From contig JBASFL010000028.1 in the NCBI GenBank assembly GCA_049653005.1, positions 1-64,000 on the forward strand: DNA of 64,000 nucleotides. The letters run 5' to 3'. Shown here piece after piece: positions 16,241 through 25,800 of the stretch. Source of the stretch: UBA2334 sp049653005 (GTDB lineage: Bacteria; Pseudomonadota; Gammaproteobacteria; Burkholderiales; Burkholderiaceae_C). Under the pieces are notes generated by a model, which saw only the letters and a list, made by a program, of their open reading frames with translations, was not told the origin of the DNA and ran no database searches. Within the stretch, counting starts at the first letter, position 1. Each line of letters starts with the position of its first letter. A program made the translations under genes and the position numbers.

Positions 16241-17134
16241 ATGAAACTAATGGACTACGGCCTCAAGCCAATCGACTTCCAAAATCCCCAGCAAACCGCA
16301 TCTGCCTACCCCTCACGGCGGGGCTTCGTCATGACGTCTTTGGCCTCAGGTTTTGCTCTGGCGTCCAACCCATTGCTGGCTCAGGCCATCGTCACCGATG
16401 GCAAAGGACTGGTGGCTGGTGAAGTCAGTGTCTCTGTGGCTGACGGCAAAATTCCAGCTTACCGAGCCATGCCTGCAGGGCCTGGCAAGTTCCCGGTGAT
16501 CTTGGTGGTGCAGGAGATTTTTGGCGTGCACGAGCACATCAAAGACATGTGCCGACGCTATGCCAAGCAGGGTTACTACGCCATTGCGCCGGAAATGTTT
16601 GCACGCCAGGGTGATGTGTCGAAGATGACGGACATTCCTGCCATCTTGTCGCAAGTGGTTTCCAAAGTGCCCGACGCCCAGGTCTGTGCCGACCTCGATG
16701 CCACCTTGGCATTCGCACACGCCAGTGGCAAAGCGGATACCCGGCGCACGGGCTTGGTCGGTTACTGCTGGGGTGGTCGTACGGCATGGGTCTACGCGCG
16801 ACACAACAGCAAACTCAATGCTGCCGTGGCCTATTACGGGTTACTGGAGGGACTTAAAGCGCCTGAACTGCGCCCAGAGGACCCAATTGACTTCGCTGAC
16901 CAGATCAAGGTGCCAGTGCTCGGTCTGTACTCGGGCATCGACGCATTCGTCAAGCAGGAGACGATCGCCAAGATGCGTGGTCTGATCAACAAAGGCGGCA
17001 GCGGTTCAGAAATCGTGGTGTTTCCCAACGTTGACCATGGCTTCAACGCCGACTACCGTCCAAGCTATGACAAGTCGGCTGCGACTTACGCACAGAAACT
17101 GGCCAATGACTGGCTGAAGAAGCACAAAGTCTGA
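16241..17134 (+). CDS. Tat-exported dienelactone hydrolase family protein
   Basis: A 297-residue alpha/beta hydrolase of the dienelactone hydrolase family. SRRGFVMTSLASGFALA (about residues 26-42) is a twin-arginine signal. The catalytic triad is visible: nucleophile Cys in GYCWGG, Asp in YSGIDAF and His in NVDHGF. It should hydrolyse lactones or esters in the periplasm. It lies about 75 bases after the MarR gene and is probably controlled by it. The start chosen has AGGAT upstream; an ATG 60 bases earlier is in frame. Confidence 0.88.
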   Translation: MKLMDYGLKPIDFQNPQQTASAYPSRRGFVMTSLASGFALASNPLLAQAIVTDGKGLVAGEVSVSVADGKIPAYRAMPAGPGKFPVILVVQEIFGVHEHIKDMCRRYAKQGYYAIAPEMFARQGDVSKMTDIPAILSQVVSKVPDAQVCADLDATLAFAHASGKADTRRTGLVGYCWGGRTAWVYARHNSKLNAAVAYYGLLEGLKAPELRPEDPIDFADQIKVPVLGLYSGIDAFVKQETIAKMRGLINKGGSGSEIVVFPNVDHGFNADYRPSYDKSAATYAQKLANDWLKKHKV

Positions 17135-17767
17135 GTTTGAGATCCATGCGGCCGCAACTTCAACCGGACTGGACGCCGTTACGGCCGCTGCTCACCACAA
17201 CACTGCGTGGAACCGGGCATTGTCCAAACCGCTTCATGGTCAGGTGCATCCGTGGTCCGGCTCTCGATCGCGCCACGCACCGTGCCCTTGGTCCTGGCCC
17301 TAACAATATGTACTCACTCACCCGGAGAAACCTCTTTTGACCCGTTGGCTGTGGGCTCAACTCGTGCGGGCAGCGATGTACCAAACACCTGCTTGAACCG
17401 CTCAGGTGAGGCGACAGGGGCGTGACGAGCGTAAGTACCGACCTCTGGCTCGGTCTACTCACGGGTTGTCCACTCAATCCTTGAAGAAACCTGTGGATAA
17501 CCCGTGGAAAGCACTGACATGCCCATGTCAAATCCAAGCCAGTACTGATCGCCCAGAGGTTTGCCTTATTTTTGAGCAGATCAACTTACGTTGCGAACCA
17601 TGAGTTCTGGTGCAAGCCCACCAAAAAGAAGTTCAGTACCGTGTGTCGCGTACCGCAGTGATTGCCGTGACCCATCTCCACACCGATGGATCACGATGGC
17701 CAATCGCCCCGAGTGGGTTTGAACCCATGGGCCACACCATCCATGTCCCGCAGGCATCATCAAGGCC
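17135..17767. other. Non-coding region with a gene remnant and a DnaA-box-like site
   Basis: No intact gene. On the complement, 17330-17455 contains an open stretch without a start (ASPERFKQVFGTSLPARVE) that looks like a decayed gene tail. CCTGTGGATAAC at about 17490 contains a perfect TTATCCACA DnaA-box sequence on the complement; the same GAAA(A)AACCTGTGGATAA context recurs near 37140. The rest shows nothing I can name. Confidence 0.4.
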
Positions 17768-18139
17768 ATGCCGACCACAGATTTCACACCCGACTTGACG
17801 GTTTACTTTGACGGCAGCTGCCCGCTGTGCCGCCGCGAAATCTCGCTGTACCAGGGCCTGCCCAGCAAACAGCTGCTGCATTGGGTGGACGTGAGCACCC
17901 CAACGGCGTTGCCTTGTGGCCTGACATGTGAGTTGGCCATGCGGCGGTTCCATGTTCGGGATGCACAGGGTCGGTTGTACAGCGGGGCTGAGGCGTTTTC
18001 TGTGCTGTGGCGTTGCTTTGCGGGTTGGCGGGTGCTGGGCTGGATGACGGCTGTTCCCCCGTTTTCTTGGCTGGCCGAGGCTGCCTACCGCCTGTTTCTG
18101 CCTGTCCGTCCGCGTTTGCAAGCCTGGTTGCGGCGATGA
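17768..18139 (+). CDS. DCC-family thiol-disulfide oxidoreductase-like protein (DUF393)
   Basis: A 123-residue protein of the DUF393 family, named for its Asp-Cys-x-x-Cys motif: VYFDGSCPLCRREI (residues about 11-24). The family has a thioredoxin-like fold and is assumed to act in thiol-disulfide exchange; no substrate is known. The C-terminal WRVLGWMTAVPPFSWLAEAAYRLF is typical. Its stop overlaps the start of the SDR gene (ATGA), so the two are translationally coupled. Confidence 0.88.
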   Translation: MPTTDFTPDLTVYFDGSCPLCRREISLYQGLPSKQLLHWVDVSTPTALPCGLTCELAMRRFHVRDAQGRLYSGAEAFSVLWRCFAGWRVLGWMTAVPPFSWLAEAAYRLFLPVRPRLQAWLRR

Positions 18140-18864
18140 GCTCCCGTCTGCGCCACGGCTACCGCGCACTGGTGATCGGTGCCACTGGTGCGCTTGGCCA
18201 CGCCTTTGTCAACGCTCTGTCCCAAGACCCCCGTTGTGCAGAAGTGATCCCGGTGGGTCGAACGGGGGCAGCAGCTGCCGCGAGTGGTGTGCAAGTGCGA
18301 AATCTGCCTCCCTGGGATTTGAGGGATGAGACCAGCCTGAAGGCACTGGCAGCGGCGTTGACCGGTCCGTTTCACTTGGTGGTGGATGCCACGGGCGCAT
18401 TGACCTTGGATGGGCGTGGCCCAGAAAAGCGCCTGGCCGATCTCGATGCCAACGGTCTGATCCACTGCCTACAGGTCAATGCCATTGGGCCGCTGCTTTT
18501 GCTCCGTCACCTCAGCCCCTTGCTGGCGCGTGGTGAACGGGCGGTGTGGGGCAAGCTCTCTGCCAGGGTGGGCAGCATCGAAGACAACCACAAAGGGGGC
18601 TGGTACAGCTACCGCATGGCCAAGGCCGCATTGAACCAGGGCTTGCAAACAGCGGCCATCGAACTGGCCCGCCAACGGCCGGCGCTCGTTGTGGCCGCTT
18701 TGCAGCCGGGCACCGTTCGCTCGAACTTGAGCCAACCGTTTGTGGGTGACTCGGCCACGGCACCGGAAAATGCCGTGCGGGGCCTGCTGGCGGCACTGGA
18801 CGGGCTGGAGCCCCATGGCCGGGCCCACTTTGTGGACCACGCGGGCTTGCCCATTCCTTGGTAA
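18136..18864 (+). CDS. Short-chain dehydrogenase/reductase
   Basis: A 242-residue SDR. ALVIGATGALGHAF is the Rossmann dinucleotide motif with a short N-terminus, VVDATGAL matches the NNAG position, and the active site is the Tyr-x-x-x-Lys of WYSYRMAKAAL, preceded by the catalytic Ser in LSARVGSI. C-terminal LQPGTVRSNL fits the family. The ATG overlapping the DCC stop gives the right length; a longer frame starting inside the DCC gene is spurious. Substrate unknown; the pair with DCC suggests a redox function. Confidence 0.88.
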   Translation: MSSRLRHGYRALVIGATGALGHAFVNALSQDPRCAEVIPVGRTGAAAAASGVQVRNLPPWDLRDETSLKALAAALTGPFHLVVDATGALTLDGRGPEKRLADLDANGLIHCLQVNAIGPLLLLRHLSPLLARGERAVWGKLSARVGSIEDNHKGGWYSYRMAKAALNQGLQTAAIELARQRPALVVAALQPGTVRSNLSQPFVGDSATAPENAVRGLLAALDGLEPHGRAHFVDHAGLPIPW

Positions 18865-18928
18865 CGAGGCTCAGCGGGAAATGCGTGTGGGCAACGGGGT
18901 TGGGGCAATGGGCGACATGGGTTTTGAA

Positions 18929-18944
18929 CTGTAAACTTGTACAG
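18929..18944 (+). promoter_or_regulatory. LexA (SOS) box
   Basis: CTGT-AAACTTGT-ACAG matches the CTGT-N8-ACAG LexA consensus perfectly. Its last base is the first base of the GTG start of the nuclease gene, so LexA bound here would block both genes of the nuclease-helicase operon. Confidence 0.7.
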
Positions 18945-19882
18945 TGATCGAATCCACCCTCACACCACCAGAACCCGCCCCACCCAAGCGGCAACACCTC
19001 ACCCGCCTGCTCAAAATCTGGCGCTCTGACGGCTGGCCCAGCAAAGATGCACTGGAAATCGAATTGCTGGTGGCGGGCTGGGTTCACCTGGTCAGTGAAG
19101 CGGGGCACGAGAAGCTGCGGCTGAGCGAATCGGGTCTGGCTCAACTGGCGGCATCCCGCCAACGCAACCAGCGGGCATTGAGCGCACACGACCGCCTGGC
19201 CGAACGCGTGGCCACCCACCTGCACGATGCCGGTCGAGTGGTTTGGCGTGAGCTGTCGCTGCGGGCCAAAGTGGGCCAGGAACCAGCGCCCACCGCACCC
19301 TTGCAGGCGATGGACCTGTTTTCTGAAGCGCCTGATGGGCTTTCAACTCCAATCGGTAAGTCTGAGGGTGTGGGCGTACCTGGGGCACCCCACACGACCT
19401 TCGAGCCCGTCGTTGGAGGGTGGCGCATGGCCCGGCCCGATGTGTTTTCTGTGAGAAACACGTCTGTCGAGTCCTACTTGCACCCCGTGGTCCACGAGAT
19501 CAAAGTCAGCCGGGCCGACCTCTTCTCCGACTTGCGCCATGCGGCCAAGCGGGCGTCTTACCAGTGGCTGTGCTGCGAATGCCACTACGTGTTTCCAGCC
19601 GGGATGGCACAACCGGAAGAACTGCCCCCCGAACTTGGTGTGTGGGTGATGCACGGCGACATCGAAACCGGGCGGCTGGAGCAATTGCGTCCCGCCCGTC
19701 ACACCACCTGCTCCTTGCCGTTTCCGGTATGGCTGTCCTTGGCCAAAGCCACTCCGTGGCATCCCGAGCGCGACCCGGTTCAAACCCACCTGGGTCAGCC
19801 TGACGGGCCCTTGCCCGGGGCGGAAGCAGGGCCACGGGAGGCCAGTCTCTCCGGCTCACCGGATGACGCAGTGATTCGCTAG
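18944..19882 (+). CDS. PD-(D/E)XK nuclease-like protein, SOS-linked
   Basis: A 312-residue protein. The N-terminal 75 residues look like a winged helix (KIWRSDGWPSKDALEIELLVAGWV). The conserved core RPDVFSVRNTSVESYLHPVVHEIKVSRADLFSDLR (given here as the stretch at about 168-203) has the D-x(n)-E-x-K pattern of restriction-endonuclease-fold enzymes (Asp in RPDVF, EIK) and resembles MmcB-type repair proteins. It is followed after four bases by the helicase gene. The GTG start overlaps a LexA box, so initiation may be unusual or lie downstream; other in-frame starts are poor. Confidence 0.7.
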   Translation: MIESTLTPPEPAPPKRQHLTRLLKIWRSDGWPSKDALEIELLVAGWVHLVSEAGHEKLRLSESGLAQLAASRQRNQRALSAHDRLAERVATHLHDAGRVVWRELSLRAKVGQEPAPTAPLQAMDLFSEAPDGLSTPIGKSEGVGVPGAPHTTFEPVVGGWRMARPDVFSVRNTSVESYLHPVVHEIKVSRADLFSDLRHAAKRASYQWLCCECHYVFPAGMAQPEELPPELGVWVMHGDIETGRLEQLRPARHTTCSLPFPVWLSLAKATPWHPERDPVQTHLGQPDGPLPGAEAGPREASLSGSPDDAVIR

Positions 19883-19886
19883 CGCG

Positions 19887-22325
19887 ATGACAACGGATCT
19901 TGAAACCACAGAGAGCCACGCGGAACCGCCTCCTCTGCTGACCGTGGCAGTGCGCACCTTGTGCGAGTTCATGGCCAAGCAAGGACACCTCGACCTGCGT
20001 TTCACCCCGTCGCCCACGGCACAAGAGGGCATAGCAGGTCACCAGCTGGTGACTGCCCGCCGTCCCAAGGGCTACCAGGCCGAGTTGGCGCTCTCCGGCA
20101 GGCACGGGCCGCTGGCTGTTCGCGGACGCGCCGATGGGTTTGACCCGGATGCGGGTCGCCTGGAAGAGATCAAGACCCACAAAGGCACGCTGTCTCGCCA
20201 GCCCGCCAATCACCGAACACTGCACTGGGCCCAGCTCAGGGTGTACGGTGCGTTGCTGTGTGCGTCGCAGGGCCGAGATGAACTGGAGCTGGCGCTGGTG
20301 TATGTGGACGTCACCACGGGCAAGGAAACGGTGCTGGCCGAGCGCTGGACGGCCAGCGATCTCCAGGCGTTCTGGGTCGGTTTGGCTGACGCCTTCGTGG
20401 CTTGGGCCCTGCAGGAGGCGCAGCACCGGTCAGCCAGAGATGCAGCTCTTTTGAACCTGCCGTTTCCCCACCCATCGTTTCGGCAGGGGCAGCGTGCGCT
20501 GGCCGAGGGTGTGTTCAAGGTCACCCGCGCCGGGAGGTGTTTGCTGACCGAGGCACCCACCGGTATCGGCAAGACCATGGCCACGCTGTTTGGGCAACTC
20601 AGGGCCCTGCCCACCCAAGGGGTGGACAAGGTGTTTTTCCTGACCGCCAAGACATCGGGGAGGGCGCTGGCACTCGGCGCACTCCACACCCTGCACGCCG
20701 GCTCAAACCCACCGCTTCGGTCGCTGGAGTTGGTGGCCCGCGACAAAAGCTGTGAGCACCCTGACAAAGCCTGCCATGGCGCATCGTGTCCATTGGCCCA
20801 CGGCTTTTACGACAGGTTGCCTGAGGCACGGCAAGCGGCCGTGGAACAGGCTGCCCACGGCCCCCTGGACGCGGCAGCCCTGCGACGGGTCGCGCTGGAC
20901 CACCGCCTCTGTCCGTACTACCTGGGCCAAGAGATGGCGCGGTGGGTGGATGTGGTGGTGGGCGACTACAACCACTTCTTCGACATGCACGCGATGCTGT
21001 TTGCGCTGACCCAGGCGCAGGGTTGGCGTGTGGCGCTTCTGGTGGACGAGGCCCACAACCTGGTGGAGCGCGCCCGCAAGATGTATTCGGTGGAGTTGCG
21101 CCAACACAGTTTGGCTGCCGCACGTGCCGCCGTTCGCACATCTGCACCGGCCACCCTCAAGCGAAAGCTTGGTGCCCTGCAAACGGCGTGGCGCAAGCTG
21201 AACCTGACAGCCACCGGGCCTTTGCACCCCCTGTCCGGTGTGCCCGAGGACTGGCTGTCGGCGCTTCAGGGCGCTGTGGCGGCCATGGGCGAATACTTCA
21301 GTGAGGTGGAGTCCGCCTCTGTATCGGGCTCGATTTCCACCGCGACATCGCACCCGGCCAACGAAGATGACGGCAGCCCCCCTTGGGGTGGGGTTCCTGA
21401 TCCAGTCCCTCCCGCGTTGCGCGCCTTCTACCTGGAGGCATTGCACGCCTGCCGGGTGGCAGAGCTGTTCGATGAACACGGGCTGTGCGATCTGACCTTG
21501 CCCGATGCCACTGCGTCAACGCCAAGTCCCCGCAGCCTGTCCAGCTTCAACCTGCGCAATGTGGTACCGGCCCCGCACCTGGCACCGCGCTGGGCGGCAG
21601 CGCACAGTGCCACGTTGTTCTCCGGCACTTTGCAACCCATGGCACACACCCGGCTGCTGCTCGGACTGCCTGAGAGTACGGCGGTGCTGGCGGTGGAGTC
21701 CCCGTTCGATGCCGCACAACTGAGGGTGCAAGTGGCACAGGGTGTCTCCACGCGTTACGCACACCGGGCGCACTCGCTGCCCGCGCTGGTGGAGATCATG
21801 GCGGCTCAGTTCAAGGCGCAGCCAGGCAACTACCTGGGGTTTTTGAGCAGCCACGCGTATTTGCAGCAGGTGGCGCAAGCGTTTCAGGCCACCCACCCTG
21901 AGGTGCCTGTGTGGGTGCAACAACGGGGCATGAGCGAGGCCGAGCAGCAGCGGTTTCTCGACCGTTTCACCGAAGGCGGGCAAGGCATTGGGTTTGCGGT
22001 GTTGGGTGGCTCGTTTGGGGAGGGCATTGACCTGCCGGGTCGACGGCTGATTGGGGCGTTCATCGCGACCATGGGCTTGCCCCAGGTCAACCCCGTGAAC
22101 GAACGGATGCGCAAACGCCTGGATGAACTGGCCAGGTATGGCGATGGCTACAACGCGGTTTATTTCTACCCGGGCTTGCAGAAAGTGGTTCAAGCCGCCG
22201 GACGTGTGATTCGCACCACCACGGATCAGGGTGTCTTGCACCTGATGGATGAGCGCTATGGCAGTGCGCGGGTGCGGGGATTGTTGCCGGGGTGGTGGGG
22301 GTTGCGTGGCCTGCAGCGCGAATAG
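19887..22325 (+). CDS. DinG/XPD-like iron-sulphur DNA helicase with Cas4-like N-terminus
   Basis: An 812-residue superfamily 2 helicase. Residues about 60-110 (AVRGRADGFDPDAGRLEEIKTHKG) form a RecB/Cas4-type nuclease motif (D ... E-x-K). Helicase motifs follow: Walker A TEAPTGIGKTMAT (about 217-229), an iron-sulphur cluster set CEHPDKACHGASCP ... CPYYLGQE with four cysteines, DEAH in LVDEAHNLVERARKM, and C-terminal motifs FSGTL, GSFGEGIDLPG and QAAGRVIRT. DinG-type helicases unwind R-loops and forked DNA and are often LexA-controlled, which fits the upstream LexA box. The nuclease-helicase fusion plus a partner nuclease suggests a repair or anti-invader module. Confidence 0.88.
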   Translation: MTTDLETTESHAEPPPLLTVAVRTLCEFMAKQGHLDLRFTPSPTAQEGIAGHQLVTARRPKGYQAELALSGRHGPLAVRGRADGFDPDAGRLEEIKTHKGTLSRQPANHRTLHWAQLRVYGALLCASQGRDELELALVYVDVTTGKETVLAERWTASDLQAFWVGLADAFVAWALQEAQHRSARDAALLNLPFPHPSFRQGQRALAEGVFKVTRAGRCLLTEAPTGIGKTMATLFGQLRALPTQGVDKVFFLTAKTSGRALALGALHTLHAGSNPPLRSLELVARDKSCEHPDKACHGASCPLAHGFYDRLPEARQAAVEQAAHGPLDAAALRRVALDHRLCPYYLGQEMARWVDVVVGDYNHFFDMHAMLFALTQAQGWRVALLVDEAHNLVERARKMYSVELRQHSLAAARAAVRTSAPATLKRKLGALQTAWRKLNLTATGPLHPLSGVPEDWLSALQGAVAAMGEYFSEVESASVSGSISTATSHPANEDDGSPPWGGVPDPVPPALRAFYLEALHACRVAELFDEHGLCDLTLPDATASTPSPRSLSSFNLRNVVPAPHLAPRWAAAHSATLFSGTLQPMAHTRLLLGLPESTAVLAVESPFDAAQLRVQVAQGVSTRYAHRAHSLPALVEIMAAQFKAQPGNYLGFLSSHAYLQQVAQAFQATHPEVPVWVQQRGMSEAEQQRFLDRFTEGGQGIGFAVLGGSFGEGIDLPGRRLIGAFIATMGLPQVNPVNERMRKRLDELARYGDGYNAVYFYPGLQKVVQAAGRVIRTTTDQGVLHLMDERYGSARVRGLLPGWWGLRGLQRE

Positions 22326-22807
22326 GTTTGAAGCGTTTGGCTGATCGAAAATTTTGCAGGTCGGGAGGCTGTTCAAGGCTGGTCTGAGTCGTTCGCGTTC
22401 CAGGCCACGGATGGCTCCAAACTCACAAACCAGCCATTCATGGCCACAGGCCTCGAACGACAGCTTCACCCCGGGGACCTGTCGCTAGGCTGCGGAGCTC
22501 ACGGTGTATATGCTGGGCTAACAACTTCTGCTCGCTGCGACAGGCTCATGTCGCTCTATTGCGGACGCCCGCTGCTAGGAACAGCGGCTGCCGGTCAGGC
22601 AACATAGCGTCAACGTACCGCAAATTCTTCTATCTTGCCGACCACTGGTAGATCACAGGGATTCGGCTGACCATTGAAGTTTAGGGCGCTAGCGAGAACG
22701 ACCGTCGATTGATAGGTAAGGGGCGCAATCGGGCGGGGGCTGAAAATCGCCCCAGGAAGTTCACGGCAAATCAATAACTTGGAACGAGCTACTTGAAAGG
22801 GCCAGAC
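22326..22807. other. Gap before the defence island
   Basis: No gene seen. The stretch near 22370 (GTTCAAGGCTGGTCTGAG) resembles short segments in two later gaps (27030, TTCAAGGCTGGTTGCGGACA; 30667, TTGAAGGCTGGTTGCAGTCA). The right part from about 22600 contains the promoter region of the STAND gene; no clear -35/-10 pair can be fixed. Confidence 0.35.
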
Positions 22808-25800
22808 GTGAGTAACAAGAGTTCCAAAGCGCCGAGCACGAAGAAGGCCGGATCCGGCAGTCATTCGATGACTGGCTATGAGTATCAGATCGACGTCTCC
22901 GTCTGGTTGGCACTCGACCTGGTGCTGTCAAGCGAGTTCGCAAATGAAGTGGTCCTCGAGCCGGCCACGGAGGAGGACATCGAAGCAGATCTTGCGGAAA
23001 CCGAGCCTGGGCGCGTGGTAACAACCGCGAAGGTCGAGCAATACCGCTTGATTGTTCAGGCAAAGCACCGTAGCGGAGACGTTTGGTCTGTTGCAGGGGT
23101 GAAAAATCTGCTCAAGCACGGAACAAACCGCCCATCTGCGGCGAGCCGGTTGGCGGATCTGCGGAATCGGTACCTCCTGGTGACATCCGCCGCTGTGAAT
23201 GGAGGCGCCCAGGGCCTACAGGTTCGCAGTGCAGGGCTCTGGCCGAAGGCCGCCGATATCGCTGTCTCAATCAAGAATGCGCTGCCTGTTGGTTCAGCGG
23301 GACGCGTGGCGATCGTCGGAAACCAGGACTTCGAGCGGCTCGAGAGGGATATCAAGGCCTTGCTCACGGAGAAGCTGCGCGTGCCGCACGCAAGGCTGGA
23401 AGAGTGCCGTCTAAAGCTACGAGACGATGCTCGCGCCCGCATGGGTGGCGCTGGTGGTGGCCGCTGGACGCGCGCGGAGCTTCAGGAGGCCATCCGCTCT
23501 CACGACGGCTACATCGCGAGCTCTCCTGAGCTGGAGCACTACATAAAGCCAACCAACTGGGCGGAGATCAAAGAGGCAATGCGCGAGCGCAATGCAGCGC
23601 TGATTATTGGTCAGTCAGGCACCGGGAAGACGATGGCCACGCTCAAGCTATACGACGAGCTGCGAAAGGAAGTTCCGGGACTTACCCGAGTTCCCATCAA
23701 ATTTGGACCTAACCAGATCAGGGACGACCGAACGCCGCCGCCGGTTCTATATGACATCGAGGATCCGTGGGGGCGCTACGACTTTGACCCCATAAGTCGC
23801 CCGTGGAACGACCAGCTCGCTCAGCACTTTGTTCATGCCCGGCCCGACCGGCTGGTGGTTGCGACCTCGCGACTGGATGTCGCCAGAAGCTCCGGTGCGC
23901 TCCATACGGTCAAGCGTTGGGAAGTAAGCCTCGAGGCTGAGCATTACGGTGTCCGTGAGCGTCAACACCTCTACCAGACCCGCATTGGTGATTTGCCCCG
24001 CAACGTCCAGACGTTGGCTAAGGAGAACCAGGAGGTCGTGCTAGCCGAACTTGCAACACCGCTCGAAATTCAGAAGTTCTTTGACGCATTGGCCACGTCG
24101 GCAGAAAGGAAGAAGCGCTCAGACTCCCAACTAATCAGCAACGCGATACAGCGTGCCCATCAGGACTCCATCGAGCGTACGGTGGTCGACCAAGTTGAGG
24201 CGCGCAATGATGTTCGCGCTGCCGCTGTGTTGTGGGGAATGCTGAAGGCCAATGACAAGCTGTCGCTGCAGCTACTGCGGCAGATCGACGGCGCGCTCGC
24301 CGATGCAAGCGATGCCTTCGAAAAGGGCGCAGCGCCCCTGGCCAATTTCTTTGTCGCCGCGCGGAATCTGCGCCAGTCAGAGAGCACCGTGTCTTACTAC
24401 CATCCGCGTGTCGAGGCCGGAATTGAACAGGCGCTGAAGCGGACTGAGACAGTGGCGGTCAAATCCCTGCGGCATCTCATCAAGACGCTTTGCTACCCGG
24501 ATGGTCCAGACGAGGCGTGGGGCGTTGCCGCCTCAGCCAGACTGCTCTATGCGCTGGACAAGACGCCGGAGCTGCGGCCCAAGCCCTCGGCCGATGTGCA
24601 GGCAAAGATTGATGCATGGCTCATCTACGCCGTCTGCAGCGGTGGCAAGGAGTTCGAACGTAATCTCAGGCTTGCGGAGTCTGTCGGATCCAGCGCGAGC
24701 AATGTCGCGGAGGTGGCGCGCTTCCTTCTGCACCGTCCTGACCCGAGCTTCGGGGGATTCATGGTCTGGGGCGCACCAAAGCACCCTGAGGCCTGGTATG
24801 AACGCATGCGGGCAGATGAATCGGTCAGGGTCGTGGTTGAAACTTTCATACGTGAGGTGCTGCCCTATGGCCGTGATGACTTCTGCGCAAACTTCGTGGC
24901 GGCTATTGAGCGGCTTGCCCCAAGTTTGACGCCCGCGTTCCTTGACGCCGCCTCCACCGCGGTGCACTTCGGCTGCATCAGTTCCGAGGACGCCATTTCG
25001 ACGGGCGCGCTGAGGGACCTGCAGGGGTTTGAAGCAATCGTCGACCTGGCGGTCGCGGAGCTCACACCAAGCCAGGCGGAGCTACAACGGGCGGCGGAGT
25101 TCATGCTTGGTTGGAAGAACAAGGAATTCAACGAGGAATATGCCCAGCACTACGCCGAGGATGACAGCGGCTGGACCGCTAGAAAGTTTCTTGCGGGCTA
25201 TATTGATAAGGTTCGTGCAACGCTGGGTTGGCGGCATCTGCTTGAACATCGCCACCGTGACCATCTGCTTCCGCACTGGCTGAATCGTCTCGACAGAGAT
25301 CTTCCACCGTCAGTCGACGAGTTGAAGTGCATCTACCAAGTGATTCAACACAAGGCTGGCGAAGACACGCTTTGGCTCGTCTTGACCAAGCACTGGGTAC
25401 CGGAGTTTGAGCAAGATCTGGTGGACCTCGTGAATGCAGGCCATCAACACCACTGCATCCGAATTGCTGCACTGGCTTGCTTGATCGAAAACGCGGGCGA
25501 TCGATTTCCTAGCTTGATTGATCGGCTCATCAGAGAGGGTAATGAAGCCCGGCTGGTAGAAATTGCTGTGGAACTTGGCGACCTGCGCCGTCAGCACGAT
25601 GCCCCGGAGAAACATCGCGAAAAGGGAATAGAGCACTGGACTGCTCCATTGCTACTGAGCCCGTTGGACGAAATCAGCCACGCTGCCTATGCACTAGAGA
25701 AGAAGCTAACGCCCGTTCTATCAACCGAAGCGCAGTCTTTGGTCAAGCGAATCATCCCTTGGAGCGAGGAAGTTCGCGCTTTCCGGATGAAGCTAGATGC

